From a virus, in the IMG/VR virus record IMGVR_UViG_3300005613_000092, positions 1 to 50,438 of that record: a stretch of DNA of 50,438 nt, one strand, 5' to 3'. Below the pieces are notes generated by a model. It was not told the origin of the DNA. It did not search any database and was given only the letters and a program-made list of their open reading frames with translations. The translations under genes and the position numbers were made by a program. Shown in pieces: positions 23,342 to 31,777 of this stretch; the stretch's first letter is position 1; each line of letters begins with the position of its first letter.

Positions 23342-23770
23342 ATGGCATGGACAGAAACTTGTAAGATAGATTTTCATAAACAAATAGAACACAAGAAAGA
23401 ACAAGGATACAAAACTAAGGACGCTCTCGTTGAATTATCTAATGATAGTGGTATTCCAATTGGAACATTAAAGAACTGGTTGTATCCTGAATCAAGAAAG
23501 AAAGCGCTTGATGCTTACCAAGAAAAAAGTTGTAAAACTACAACTAATTTAGTAGAAGAATTTGAAGAGATTGATAAAGCAGCATATAAACAGAAGTTAG
23601 AAGTTGTTAGGGAGATTGCTGCTGAGAAGAAAGAAATACGGGCGGAACAACGAGAAGAACGAGACCTAGAAGAGCAGTTAGGTGCAGAGAAGTATGATGC
23701 ACAGCCACAGGACGAGAACATACAGATACTACATGGAGATTTCTATGAGTATTGTATGGATATGGAATAA
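23342..23770 (+). CDS. HTH plus coiled-coil protein
   Basis: 142 aa from ATG 23342 with cggaggat. Residues 20-50 look like a helix-turn-helix (TKDALVELSNDSGIPIGTLK NWL). Residues 65-115 are a highly charged coiled coil. Could be a phage regulator; not assigned to a family. Confidence 0.65.
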   Translation: MAWTETCKIDFHKQIEHKKEQGYKTKDALVELSNDSGIPIGTLKNWLYPESRKKALDAYQEKSCKTTTNLVEEFEEIDKAAYKQKLEVVREIAAEKKEIRAEQREERDLEEQLGAEKYDAQPQDENIQILHGDFYEYCMDME

Positions 23771-23822
23771 GAATTTTATACACCACTGGTTCAGTTGTAA
23801 AGATAAATAAAGGAGAAGGATC

Positions 23823-24086
23823 ATGATTGACTTTAACGGAAACGAATTGGAAATGGACAAGGAAGATAAAGAATTATGCACGAAGACACTAGGAGCATTG
23901 CAATACTTACTTCGCAGATACATGAAATTTCAACGGGCGAAAATAGAAGGTGGATTCCCATTGTGGATAGGCGGAGATGTTGGAACTTACAGTTGCACTA
24001 TAGATAACTATGACAAACTGATTGCAGACGACACAGAAGCAATCACGCTTATGGAACTGTTATTAGCCGACACTGAGGATAAATGA
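23823..24086 (+). CDS. Hypothetical 87-aa protein
   Basis: ATG 23823 with aaaggagaa. Acidic, soluble, no motif recognised. Ends nine bases before the next promoter. Confidence 0.65.
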   Translation: MIDFNGNELEMDKEDKELCTKTLGALQYLLRRYMKFQRAKIEGGFPLWIGGDVGTYSCTIDNYDKLIADDTEAITLMELLLADTEDK

Positions 24087-24094
24087 GAGAACAC

Positions 24095-24122
24095 TTGACA
24101 AATGACATATAATGATTATATT
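24095..24122 (+). promoter_or_regulatory. Sigma70-like promoter before the polymerase gene
   Basis: TTGACA (24095-24100), 16 bp, TATATT (24117-24122); a TATAAT follows at 24125. Spacer nearly identical to the - strand site at 2792-2777. Confidence 0.7.
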
Positions 24123-24141
24123 ACTATAATGCGGAGGAATA

Positions 24142-24408
24142 ATGAAACCTATTACAAAGTATAGCACAATAAGAGTAAGCAGTCGCAAAGCACATATCTT
24201 TGATCACTCAGAAGATAGAGTTTTATGCGGTGTAAACAGGTGGAAATGGACACCATTTACCATAAACAAAACTAAGTATAATGCTAAAGATATGTTGGAG
24301 AGACACAAAGGATTTTCAGAAAGAAGAGGTGGTCCGAATCCATATAAATTTACATGTAAAAGGTGTGAAAAGTTGTTAATTCAAATACATGAGGATGCTA
24401 ATGACTAA
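24142..24408 (+). CDS. Hypothetical 88-aa protein with CKRC
   Basis: ATG 24142 with gcggagg. Single CKRC near the C-terminus plus an earlier Cys (VLCGVN); may bind metal. Overlaps the polymerase start. Confidence 0.6.
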   Translation: MKPITKYSTIRVSSRKAHIFDHSEDRVLCGVNRWKWTPFTINKTKYNAKDMLERHKGFSERRGGPNPYKFTCKRCEKLLIQIHEDAND

Positions 24409-25822
24409 ACAAAAATGGCTGACAAAATACATAAACTTTAGGAATAATCTAAATTTACTATCTCATACCAATGAATTATCTATGTTATATGATAAGTTTA
24501 ACTTGGATAATAAGATAAAACAAAGGTCTGATTTAACAAGAATTGCGCTAAATAGATTCATAGCCAATTTATGTATTGCTAGATTGGTAAATAAACCTAT
24601 AAGAATTAGTAAAAATGTAATGCATTATAGAGCAGTAGCAAGATATGATTTAGAGTGGTTTGGATATAAAAGGTGTATGACTGTTTTTGACTGCCTTGCA
24701 GAAAATGGATTTATGACTGTGTATAAAGGATACTATAACGGAAAAAGATGCAGCAGTGCTATGACAAAGATATATCCTGCAGATAAATTCTTGGATTTGT
24801 TCAATGGCAGTTACAATATTCAATTGGAAAAGACAGATGAAAAGGTTTTCCTTAGAAATAATAATAAAGTTTTAGTTGGATATAAAGATGATATTGCTAC
24901 TAATCAAATGAGAGAAAGATTGCGCTGCTTCAATGATAATTTGAAAAACTGTGAAATCTCGTTCTCGGTAAATCTCAACAATCTGCCCAGAGAAAAGAAG
25001 ACCAGGATAAAACTCTACAAGAATACATCTAGAATACATTCTCTATACAATAATCCATCCAGTAATCCATCCAGCAATCCATCATCTATCACTCTATACA
25101 ATAGTAAATCTATGTATGGATGTATACACGATACTAACGGAATAATTGATAGTAGTGAAACTACTGAATTCGTTGTTGATTCTAAATTACTGCAGAGAAA
25201 CTTCTCAAGAGGTGATTTTGCTCTTGGAGGACGATTTTATGGTGCTGTCCATATAGGATTGCCTTCAGAATGCAGAGAGACAATTTTGATAGATAGAGAA
25301 CCAACTGTCGAGTTGGATTACTCTGGAATGCACATTAGAATGTTATATCATCAGTTGGGACTTCCATACACCGGAGAGTGTTATGTGTATAACAAACAGG
25401 ACAAGGAAAATCACGACGAGCGTGAGATAATAAAACTTATGTCCCTGATAATGATAAACGCAAAGCACCGTCATAAAGCAATATATGCTGCCAGGAAAGA
25501 GTTGATAGACGAGAATGAGAAAAGAAAAGAATTAAATCAACCACTGCTAAAGACAACTAAACCTCTGTCAGAGATTTATGATATATTTTTAGAGCATCAT
25601 CCAGACATAAAAGATTTTATAGCATCTGATATAGGTGTAGAACTGCAATATAAAGACAGCTGTATAATGGAGAGCATCCTACTGAAACTATATGACCGCG
25701 ATATACCAGCACTGCCAGTGCATGACAGTGTGATTGTTAAAGAAAAACACAGGGATATGTTATATGACACAATGATAGAGGAATATAAGAAGGTTATGGG
25801 GTTTGAACCAATAGTGGATTAG
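24401..25822 (+). CDS. PolA-like DNA polymerase palm protein
   Basis: 473 aa; ATG 24401 chosen for spacing to gagg (24389 and 24395 also in frame). The C-terminal half has family-A polymerase hallmarks. VELDYSGMHIRMLYH equals motif A (D-Y-S-x-x-E/H-x-R); EIIKLMSLIMINAKHRH sits in the motif B position; ALPVHDSVIV equals motif C (H-D). No 3'-5' exonuclease domain is visible, and the N-terminal half is unlike known Pol A fingers/thumb. The centre has an Asn/Pro/Ser repeat (NNPSSNPSSNPSS). Probably the replication protein of the small phage; a primase-polymerase role is possible. Confidence 0.7.
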   Translation: MTKQKWLTKYINFRNNLNLLSHTNELSMLYDKFNLDNKIKQRSDLTRIALNRFIANLCIARLVNKPIRISKNVMHYRAVARYDLEWFGYKRCMTVFDCLAENGFMTVYKGYYNGKRCSSAMTKIYPADKFLDLFNGSYNIQLEKTDEKVFLRNNNKVLVGYKDDIATNQMRERLRCFNDNLKNCEISFSVNLNNLPREKKTRIKLYKNTSRIHSLYNNPSSNPSSNPSSITLYNSKSMYGCIHDTNGIIDSSETTEFVVDSKLLQRNFSRGDFALGGRFYGAVHIGLPSECRETILIDREPTVELDYSGMHIRMLYHQLGLPYTGECYVYNKQDKENHDEREIIKLMSLIMINAKHRHKAIYAARKELIDENEKRKELNQPLLKTTKPLSEIYDIFLEHHPDIKDFIASDIGVELQYKDSCIMESILLKLYDRDIPALPVHDSVIVKEKHRDMLYDTMIEEYKKVMGFEPIVD

Positions 25823-25825
25823 GAC

Positions 25826-25854
25826 TTGGCATTTTACTATTTATGTATTATATT
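25826..25854 (+). promoter_or_regulatory. Sigma70-like promoter of the structured RNA region
   Basis: TTGGCA (25826-25831), 17 bp, TATATT (25849-25854). It begins right after the polymerase stop, and no ORF with a ribosome site follows for about 460 bases. Confidence 0.7.
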
Positions 25855-25860
25855 ACTGCT

Positions 25861-26300
25861 ATGAATAATGTAACCTTGTATTAAGCAGAGCAGCACAAGT
25901 TTAATAATACTTGTTTAAGCTGCAGCAATAAACACAATCGGCTGTGCTGTCCTGGTGCAGCCACAAGAATTGCACGCTAATTCAAACCTGTGATGCCGGG
26001 AGCGTGTAAATTGCATTTTTTTATTGGAGCGTATCCAAAAATCTTATTAATGGGAATTTTCAGTTAATCGTATTATAACACAGTCCAGACAAAACGGCTG
26101 CGGGCCTCCAAAAACAAATCCGCAGCCATAAGAATTGCATGCTGTTGGTTGGTTTTCTAGCCATAATCAAGTTAGTATTCCTCCGTTGCCGACAATGTGT
26201 AAATTCACCTTTTCCTTTATTAAGACGCACCAGGTTCTTCCTGATCCCTGGTGCATAAGAAGGTGCTCGCAGCCACTAGCCGATGCACCGAAGATATAGA
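25861..26300 (+). ncRNA. Structured non-coding RNA region, three related units
   Basis: No ORF. Unit 1: hairpin gcagcacaagt/acttgt..gctgc (25890-25923), stem ggctg/cagcc (25940-25962), linker acaagaa, stem gcacgct/agcgtgt (25972-26007), then seven T. Unit 2: ggctgcgg/ccgcagcc (26096-26127), linker ataagaa, a second weaker stem and a T-rich stretch near 26210. Unit 3: gcaccagg/cctggtgc (26227-26254), linker ataagaa, ggtgc/gcacc (26262-26289). Each unit is hairpin, A-C/T-AAGAA linker, hairpin. Function unknown. Confidence 0.6.
25968..26022 (+). terminator. Terminator-like stem ending RNA unit 1
   Basis: aattgcacgct pairs with agcgtgtaaatt around a 22-base loop and is followed by ttttttt (26016-26022). 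It would give an RNA of about 160 nt from the 25826 promoter. Confidence 0.5.
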
Positions 26301-26322
26301 ATAACAGCGCTGGAGTTCTAAC

Positions 26323-26460
26323 ATGAAATGCGACAAATGCGGAAAAGAGAATCATATTATTTATGTGCAAAAAAATCACAGAAAACTCTGCAGCAGGTGT
26401 TCAGAAGAGGCAAAAAAGCTTAAATTTAAAGTGGATCAGGTAAAAAATGACAGAAACTAA
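26323..26460 (+). CDS. 45-aa zinc-ribbon protein
   Basis: ATG 26323 shortly after tggag. MKCDKCGKENH and LCSRCSEEAKK give two CxxC pairs about 24 residues apart. Basic tail; overlaps the next ORF by 14 bases. Confidence 0.6.
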   Translation: MKCDKCGKENHIIYVQKNHRKLCSRCSEEAKKLKFKVDQVKNDRN

Positions 26461-26605
26461 TTGGAAATACGAGATTTTAACAGCCGAAGAAGCGGAAAGC
26501 ATGCTTTTCCCGGCCCCAAAAACTGTATATGAATTGGAGCGCATTAAACTAGAAGTTAAAAAACTGTATAAAGATGAGACTATTTATGCTGACATGTCTA
26601 GATGA
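26447..26605 (+). CDS. 52-aa hypothetical protein
   Basis: ATG 26447 overlaps the previous stop. Acidic helical product (LTAEEAESMLF, ERIKLEVKKLYKDE). Unknown. Confidence 0.45.
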   Translation: MTETNWKYEILTAEEAESMLFPAPKTVYELERIKLEVKKLYKDETIYADMSR

Positions 26606-26726
26606 TTGGTCCACAATACAATTCTATATTGCTTATGGCAATACTATTATTGCTAAAGTAGAAGTATTAGACGATCCATCGGCGGAGAGAGGATATACAG
26701 CATATCAGCATAGGGTCAGAATATAG
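26586..26726 (+). CDS. 46-aa hypothetical protein
   Basis: ATG 26586 overlaps the previous gene by 20 bases; no clear ribosome site. Reads like protein (FYIAYGNTIIAKVEVLDDPS). Low support. Confidence 0.35.
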   Translation: MLTCLDDWSTIQFYIAYGNTIIAKVEVLDDPSAERGYTAYQHRVRI

Positions 26727-26822
26727 CTTCAGACGCACAGAGAAGCGATTCTCAGCGACTTTATACTGAGACACTGCTGCTAACTATACATTTGCTAAAT
26801 AACGCAGTCAAAGGGGATTTAA

Positions 26823-27026
26823 ATGGAAAAGAGACAGAGTTACCAGGGACAGAATGCATATGAGAATTTCATGTCCGGCGGAAGAAATACAAGGAAAGAA
26901 GCGATGCTAGCTAAATGTTATGAGTGTATGGGATTATATGGAGAAGGCAAAGAAGATTGTTTAGGCAAATCATGTCCATTATACCAGTATTACCCATACA
27001 GAAAGCAGGTGCTGGAACACACCTAA
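26823..27026 (+). CDS. Small four-Cys phage protein
   Basis: 67 aa from ATG 26823 with aagggga. AKCYECMGLYGEGKEDCLGK then CPLYQYYPYRK matches a common phage micro-protein pattern (CxxC ... G-x-x-D-C ... C-P-L-Y-x-Y-x-P-Y). Likely binds a metal; role unknown. Confidence 0.75.
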   Translation: MEKRQSYQGQNAYENFMSGGRNTRKEAMLAKCYECMGLYGEGKEDCLGKSCPLYQYYPYRKQVLEHT

Positions 27027-27117
27027 GGCGTACTACAGCAAATGATATTGCGTTTTAAGGTGTGTACACTGCTACTGCTATGCATTTGCTGAACAACACA
27101 CAATAAGGAGCAGTCAA

Positions 27118-27507
27118 ATGGCAAAAACACATGCTAAAAGTTACAGGAATTATGGGAGAAAGAGAAGGAAGGATAGAAAAGAAAAACTAAAAGAAAAACT
27201 ATTTGAATTAAATAATAATCAATGTCAGATTTGTGGGAGGATAATACTAATTGATAGTAAATATACTTACGCTGAACATCATCTATCCTATAATAAGAAT
27301 ATAAAGTCTTTTATCTGCAAAGGATGCCATATGTGGCTGCATGGGCAGTCTGCTGTGTATAATCATGTCTTTAAGAAAAAGTATAACAAAGACTTGTCAC
27401 CTTATGTTTTTGCTAAAGCAGTTGTTGATTTATATCAGAAGAATAATTGTGACATCGATAAAGAAGTAGATAGAATGCGCATGGAATTGGATATAGAGGA
27501 TATATGA
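27118..27507 (+). CDS. HNH endonuclease beside the terminase
   Basis: 129 aa from ATG 27118 with aaggagc. NNQCQICGR, then YAEHHLSYNK, and FICKGCHMWLHG give an HNH fold with structural zinc (two CxxC) and catalytic His. Phage HNH proteins next to TerS/TerL often assist packaging-site cleavage; that role is inferred from position. Confidence 0.75.
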   Translation: MAKTHAKSYRNYGRKRRKDRKEKLKEKLFELNNNQCQICGRIILIDSKYTYAEHHLSYNKNIKSFICKGCHMWLHGQSAVYNHVFKKKYNKDLSPYVFAKAVVDLYQKNNCDIDKEVDRMRMELDIEDI

Positions 27508-27697
27508 TATGATTATCAGAAGGTATATGATGCTGCTGCTGCAATGCTGAACAAAAGTAAAATCATAAATGCTGAACAAAGTGTTTCAACAGGGGTAAAA
27601 CTAACATAAATGGCAGTATTATCACTGCATTGCAAAATCAGGATATATGATATGACTACTACTGCTGCAGGATATATGATATGACTACTACTACTAT
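27497..27697 (+). repeat. aggatatatgatatga direct repeats
   Basis: Copies at 27497, 27640 and 27669; the last two are 29-bp tandem units that continue actactactgctgc or actactactactat. The first overlaps the end of the HNH gene. The rest of the gap before TerS also has tgctgctgc and tgctgaacaa repeats. Could be a packaging (pac/cos) region by position; unproven. Confidence 0.75.
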
Positions 27698-27833
27698 AAA
27701 ACTAAGCCCAGGCAACGCTGTCCTCACCAAGAAGGGCAGAAAAGAGTGGGACAGAATCTTTAATCATAAAACAGGAGTGAAGCACGATGTCAGTAAAAAG
27801 AAACAGCGACGGCACATTCAAGAAAGGGACTAA
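27681..27833 (+). CDS. 50-aa basic ORF overlapping TerS start
   Basis: ATG 27681 reads through the repeat end; basic product (KLSPGNAVLTKKGRKEW). It overlaps TerS by 47 bases in another frame. Weak support. Confidence 0.3.
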   Translation: MTTTTIKLSPGNAVLTKKGRKEWDRIFNHKTGVKHDVSKKKQRRHIQERD

Positions 27834-28086
27834 ATCTCCTAATCCCGGCGGAAGAAAAAGTTCTAAAGGCATTGCTAGTTATATCTTCGATAAAACGAAT
27901 GACTTACAGGAGATAGTAGATATAGTATTAGAAGTAGCATTAAAACCAGCGACCAGTAACTTAGAGAAACAAGATAGGCGTTGGGCTATAGATTATCTTA
28001 CAGACCGTGCCTTAGGAAAACCAACACAGGTGAATGAAGTGAGCGGTTTGGATATAGTAATAGGATTACCTAAGGAATTGGAATGA
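27787..28086 (+). CDS. Small terminase-like / DUF5681-type protein
   Basis: 99 aa from ATG 27787 with caggagtg. Starts with RNSDGTFKKGTKSPNPGGRK, the G-N-P-G-G-R-type opening of DUF5681-like proteins found where TerS should be. Helical rest ending in ALGKPTQVNEV. Positioned just before TerL (a mobile-element remnant lies between), so a DNA-recognition subunit of packaging is the best reading. Confidence 0.7.
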   Translation: MSVKRNSDGTFKKGTKSPNPGGRKSSKGIASYIFDKTNDLQEIVDIVLEVALKPATSNLEKQDRRWAIDYLTDRALGKPTQVNEVSGLDIVIGLPKELE

Positions 28087-28256
28087 TAGTATACATTGCT
28101 GCTAATAAGATAAATGGCAAACAGTATGTGGGTCAGACCACCCAGACGCTCAATCAAAGAAAAAGAGCACACAAAAGTGATGCCTTAGGGGATGATACTA
28201 CTACTATCTATTTTCATAGGGCTATTCGTAAATATGGTTGGGAGAATTTTAAATAG
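28083..28256 (+). pseudogene. GIY-YIG endonuclease, N-terminal fragment
   Basis: 57 aa from ATG 28083, overlapping the TerS stop. VYIAANKINGKQYVGQTTQT with ...FHRAIRKYGWENF is a near-complete GIY-YIG core (I/V-Y-x-A ... K-x-Y-V-G-Q-T). It then stops at TAG 28254 with no DNA-binding part. A zinc-finger remnant follows in another frame. Confidence 0.75.
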
Positions 28257-28258
28257 AG

Positions 28259-28417
28259 AACCGTTGTAGAGAATGTGGTAATGCATACTTAGCAAAAACT
28301 GCTTCTTCTAAATACTGTCATAATAACTGTAAAGCAGTATACAATAGAAGAAGTCGTAAAGAAAAGTTTGGTGTGTCTGACCGCACAAGATATAAAAGGA
28401 TGGTGCATGCAGGTTAA
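28259..28417 (+). pseudogene. Zinc-finger remnant of a homing endonuclease
   Basis: An open frame without start codon reads CRECGNAYLAKTASSKYCHN then NCKAVYNRR. This is the C-x-x-C-G ... YC-x-x-x-C finger also seen in the 36097 and 47570 proteins. It ends at TAA 28415, just inside TerL. Together with the fragment before it, this suggests a decayed or recombined GIY-YIG gene. Confidence 0.6.
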
Positions 28418-29639
28418 AATAGACCTAACTAATGTCAAACATACAATCAATGATGCTTTCTACCCCTTATTATCTAACAAAAGTAGGTATTTAGTGCTTC
28501 GAGGTTCTGCCGGTTCGGGTAAGAGCCATTTTGCTATTATGAAGATACTTATTAGAATAATAATAGGTATGTCTAATAATACTATACATAAAGTATTATG
28601 TGTAAGAAAAACACAACCTGCTATTAAAAGGTCTGTATGGGCATTGTTAAAGCATTACATATATGAATGGAATCTCGATTCGTTGTGTAGGATGAATAAT
28701 ACTGATATGACTATTCAATGGTTTAATGGTTCACAGATACTATGTATAGGTTTGGATTTAGCGGATAAAATTAAAAGTATAGAGGGTATTACTTCAATCT
28801 TTTGTGAAGAAGCAACAGAATTATCTGAACAGGATATATTACAATTAGATTTGCGTCTTCGGGGAGAACACGATACATATCATCAAATGATGTTTGCTTT
28901 TAATCCAGTTGGTCGTAGTAATTACATATACAAGATGTTCTTTGAGAAGGAGCATGAGGATACTACATTACATCTTTCTACTTGGCGAGATAATAAATGG
29001 TTAGATAAACAGTATACAGATATGTTGGACAACTTGAAAGAAAAGGATTTCAACATGTGGAGAATATATTCGGAAGGTGCTTGGGGAGAATTAGAGCATC
29101 TTATATTCAATAATTGGGAGATAGTAGATAGTATACCAGATAAATATACTAATTCAGATGCCGTTTATGGTGCTGACTGGGGATATATTCATAAGACAGC
29201 AATAGTAAAAATAGTAAAAGATGATGACAATATATTTATACAAGAAATGTTCTATGAATCAAAAAGAACAAACATGGACATAATAGAATGGATACAAAAG
29301 AATCTACCTAGTAATGCAAGATGTTATGCTGATAATGCAGAGCCAGCCCGTCTTGAAGAAGCAAGAAGAAATAATATAAACATGCATCCATCTATTAAAG
29401 GTAAGAATTCCGTGAAGGATTCAATTGATTTTATTAAAAGACATAAACTTTATGTAACCAAAGATAGTGTAGGATTGATAAATGAATTACAATCATATAA
29501 ATGGAGACAAGATAGAGACGGAAAAGTTACTGAAAAGCCCGTAGATTTCAATGATGACGCTATTGCTGCTATGCGTTATGGTATTTACAGTCATTGGTCA
29601 AACAAGATGGATTTAGAATTCATCACTAGTGGAGAATAA
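28407..29639 (+). CDS. terL: Terminase large subunit
   Basis: 410 aa; ATG 28407 lies seven bases after aaaagga, while the longer GTG-start frame lacks a site. ATPase: LRGSAGSGKSH (Walker A, residues ~32-42) and SIFCEEATEL (Walker B). Nuclease: YGADWGYIHKTA, CYADNAEPARL and FNDDAIAAMRYG carry the three acidic metal-binding positions of the RNase H-like domain. Full length for a siphophage TerL. Drives DNA packaging into the prohead through the portal. Confidence 0.93.
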   Translation: MQVKIDLTNVKHTINDAFYPLLSNKSRYLVLRGSAGSGKSHFAIMKILIRIIIGMSNNTIHKVLCVRKTQPAIKRSVWALLKHYIYEWNLDSLCRMNNTDMTIQWFNGSQILCIGLDLADKIKSIEGITSIFCEEATELSEQDILQLDLRLRGEHDTYHQMMFAFNPVGRSNYIYKMFFEKEHEDTTLHLSTWRDNKWLDKQYTDMLDNLKEKDFNMWRIYSEGAWGELEHLIFNNWEIVDSIPDKYTNSDAVYGADWGYIHKTAIVKIVKDDDNIFIQEMFYESKRTNMDIIEWIQKNLPSNARCYADNAEPARLEEARRNNINMHPSIKGKNSVKDSIDFIKRHKLYVTKDSVGLINELQSYKWRQDRDGKVTEKPVDFNDDAIAAMRYGIYSHWSNKMDLEFITSGE

Positions 29640-29642
29640 AAT

Positions 29643-31727
29643 ATGAGCATAATTAATGATTTCATAAGTAGATTTAGAAGCAAAGCCCCACTCGAAGCAA
29701 AGATTAATGAGTTGGAAGAACAGCTTGCGGACACAGCAGAGAAGATACTTGACTTTTCAATGGCGCTGCCTGGTGTAGATGATGGCGGTAATATGGTATA
29801 TTATAATACCAGCAGTTTAAATAAAGCATTTTCTACCAACTATGTTATCAACAGATGCATCAACATCCTTGCATACAACTTATCTAAACTGCCTTTCAGA
29901 GTATACAGAAATGGAAAGCCTATGCCTCTGGATTTTGTGCTGCCGGGAGGATTCAATATACTGCAGCCGCATCCAAGGATGTCTTTGTCTAAACTATTGT
30001 ATGAGTGCGGTGTATATTACTGGTATAAGGGTGAGTTCATGTCACTGATTGATGAAGACACCAGACTTAGTTTGGAGCCGATCAATCCAGCGATGATGAA
30101 GATAGGCGCATCAGAAGGCAGATCAGTAACATCATGGAGGTTTAATAATTCAGAGAACATACCAAGTGATGAACTTATATACAGTTCTATGATGAATCCA
30201 GAATCAACTTATACTGCTGGTATAACAGACAGCGATAGAACATTATCACCTGTTAAAGTAGTAGAGAAAGAACTGACCAACTATATCAGCGGAAGAGAGT
30301 TCAATGTTCAATTCTTCCAGAACTTCGCTCAACTTGGTCTCACATTAACAGATGTCAACGGCAGAACATCAAAGGAAGACAGGAAAGCAATAGTAGATCA
30401 GATAGACAATAAACTGTCAAGAGGCAAAGCATGGAAGACTAGAGTATTGCCGCAGGGATTAGATGTTGCCAAGTCAAAGGACATGTCTATGCGCGAGATG
30501 GAGTTCTCTAAATCATTAAAGGATATTAGAGATATTATATTAGGTATATACGGAGTGCCTAGGTCTGTGTTTGGCATTACTAATGAAGCAGGATTAGCGC
30601 AGAGCACAGTAGAAACGGAAGAGCGCATTATGTGGAATGGAACTATTCAACCGGCGGCGCATATGATCCAGGAAGCGTTTAATCAAACTTTAATGAGAAA
30701 ATACTTTCCAGTATATAGATTAAAGTTCGACTATACAGCAGTAAAAGTATTGCAGGACAATATGATAGAGAAAACAGAACTTGCGGCCAAATATCAAGCA
30801 TTGGGTTATACTACTGAAGAGATAAACGCTAAACTAGATTTAGGCATGGAAGAAACAGCTGATGCAAGAATGCAGGAACGCTTCCATCCGAGTGTGCTGC
30901 TGCCATACAGCGAGATTGAAGCGGACTTAATAGATAATAGTAAAAGTACAGCAGCAGATGATGCCATAAATAAAATAGCAGAGTTGGCAGAATTAGAAGA
31001 AACCAAATCAGTCAGCCAGCAAAGATACAGAAACAGCTTCAACAGAATACAAAGAAAGACAGAGAAAGCAATGGCAGGCAAACTAGGAAGATACTTCGCA
31101 GAGCAGTTAGGTAAAGTATTAGGTATAGTAAAAGAAGAGAAGATGGTTAAGGCTGTTGATACTGCACTGCTGCTGTCTAAACTGATGAACCTGATGAATG
31201 ATGAGAAGAAGGTCTTGGTAGAAGCAACACAGCCAATATATGAGAATGCTTCTCTTGCAGGATCTAAATTAGCATTAGGTGTGTTAAAGATAGATGCACC
31301 GCCTGCAGCATCAGAGATGGTTGTTAAAGCTCTTACTAATGAAGTTGCTAATATTAATAACTATACATATAAACTGCTGACCAAGCAGATTAAAGAATCA
31401 GTCAATGCTGGTGAATCAGTAGCAATGATGACTAAGCGTATCCAGGGAATCTACAAATTTAATAAAAGTCGTGCCAGAACAATAGCCAGGACTGAATCAC
31501 TAAAAGTGGTCAGTCGCAGCACTGACGAAGAGTATAAGAAAGCAGGAGTAAAGATGAAAAGATGGCTAAGCAGCCCAGGGGCCAGAAGCTCTCACGCCGC
31601 TTGCAGCGCGCAAGGTAAAATACCTTATGATGACGCTTTTAGTAACGGACTTATGTTTCCCGGAGATTCCGGTCCTGCAAGTGAGATAATTAACTGCAGG
31701 TGCTCGCTTGCACCCGTTATAGAATAA
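29643..31727 (+). CDS. Portal protein fused to a MuF/SPP1-gp7 head protein
   Basis: 694 aa from ATG 29643, three bases after TerL. Residues about 1-410 are an HK97-type portal (YVINRCINILAYNLSKLPFR near 75, IYGVPRSVFGITNEAGLAQS near 305). Residues about 530-690 are a MuF domain (SRARTIARTESLKVVSRSTD, GARSSHAACSAQGKIPYD, INCRCSLAPVI). Most phages encode these as two proteins; here one chain does both, with a linker rich in charged helices. Confidence 0.9.
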   Translation: MSIINDFISRFRSKAPLEAKINELEEQLADTAEKILDFSMALPGVDDGGNMVYYNTSSLNKAFSTNYVINRCINILAYNLSKLPFRVYRNGKPMPLDFVLPGGFNILQPHPRMSLSKLLYECGVYYWYKGEFMSLIDEDTRLSLEPINPAMMKIGASEGRSVTSWRFNNSENIPSDELIYSSMMNPESTYTAGITDSDRTLSPVKVVEKELTNYISGREFNVQFFQNFAQLGLTLTDVNGRTSKEDRKAIVDQIDNKLSRGKAWKTRVLPQGLDVAKSKDMSMREMEFSKSLKDIRDIILGIYGVPRSVFGITNEAGLAQSTVETEERIMWNGTIQPAAHMIQEAFNQTLMRKYFPVYRLKFDYTAVKVLQDNMIEKTELAAKYQALGYTTEEINAKLDLGMEETADARMQERFHPSVLLPYSEIEADLIDNSKSTAADDAINKIAELAELEETKSVSQQRYRNSFNRIQRKTEKAMAGKLGRYFAEQLGKVLGIVKEEKMVKAVDTALLLSKLMNLMNDEKKVLVEATQPIYENASLAGSKLALGVLKIDAPPAASEMVVKALTNEVANINNYTYKLLTKQIKESVNAGESVAMMTKRIQGIYKFNKSRARTIARTESLKVVSRSTDEEYKKAGVKMKRWLSSPGARSSHAACSAQGKIPYDDAFSNGLMFPGDSGPASEIINCRCSLAPVIE

Positions 31728-31777
31728 ATACAATGAGTTAGTATGAAGTTTAGAAAGAATATAAAAGGGAGTACACA

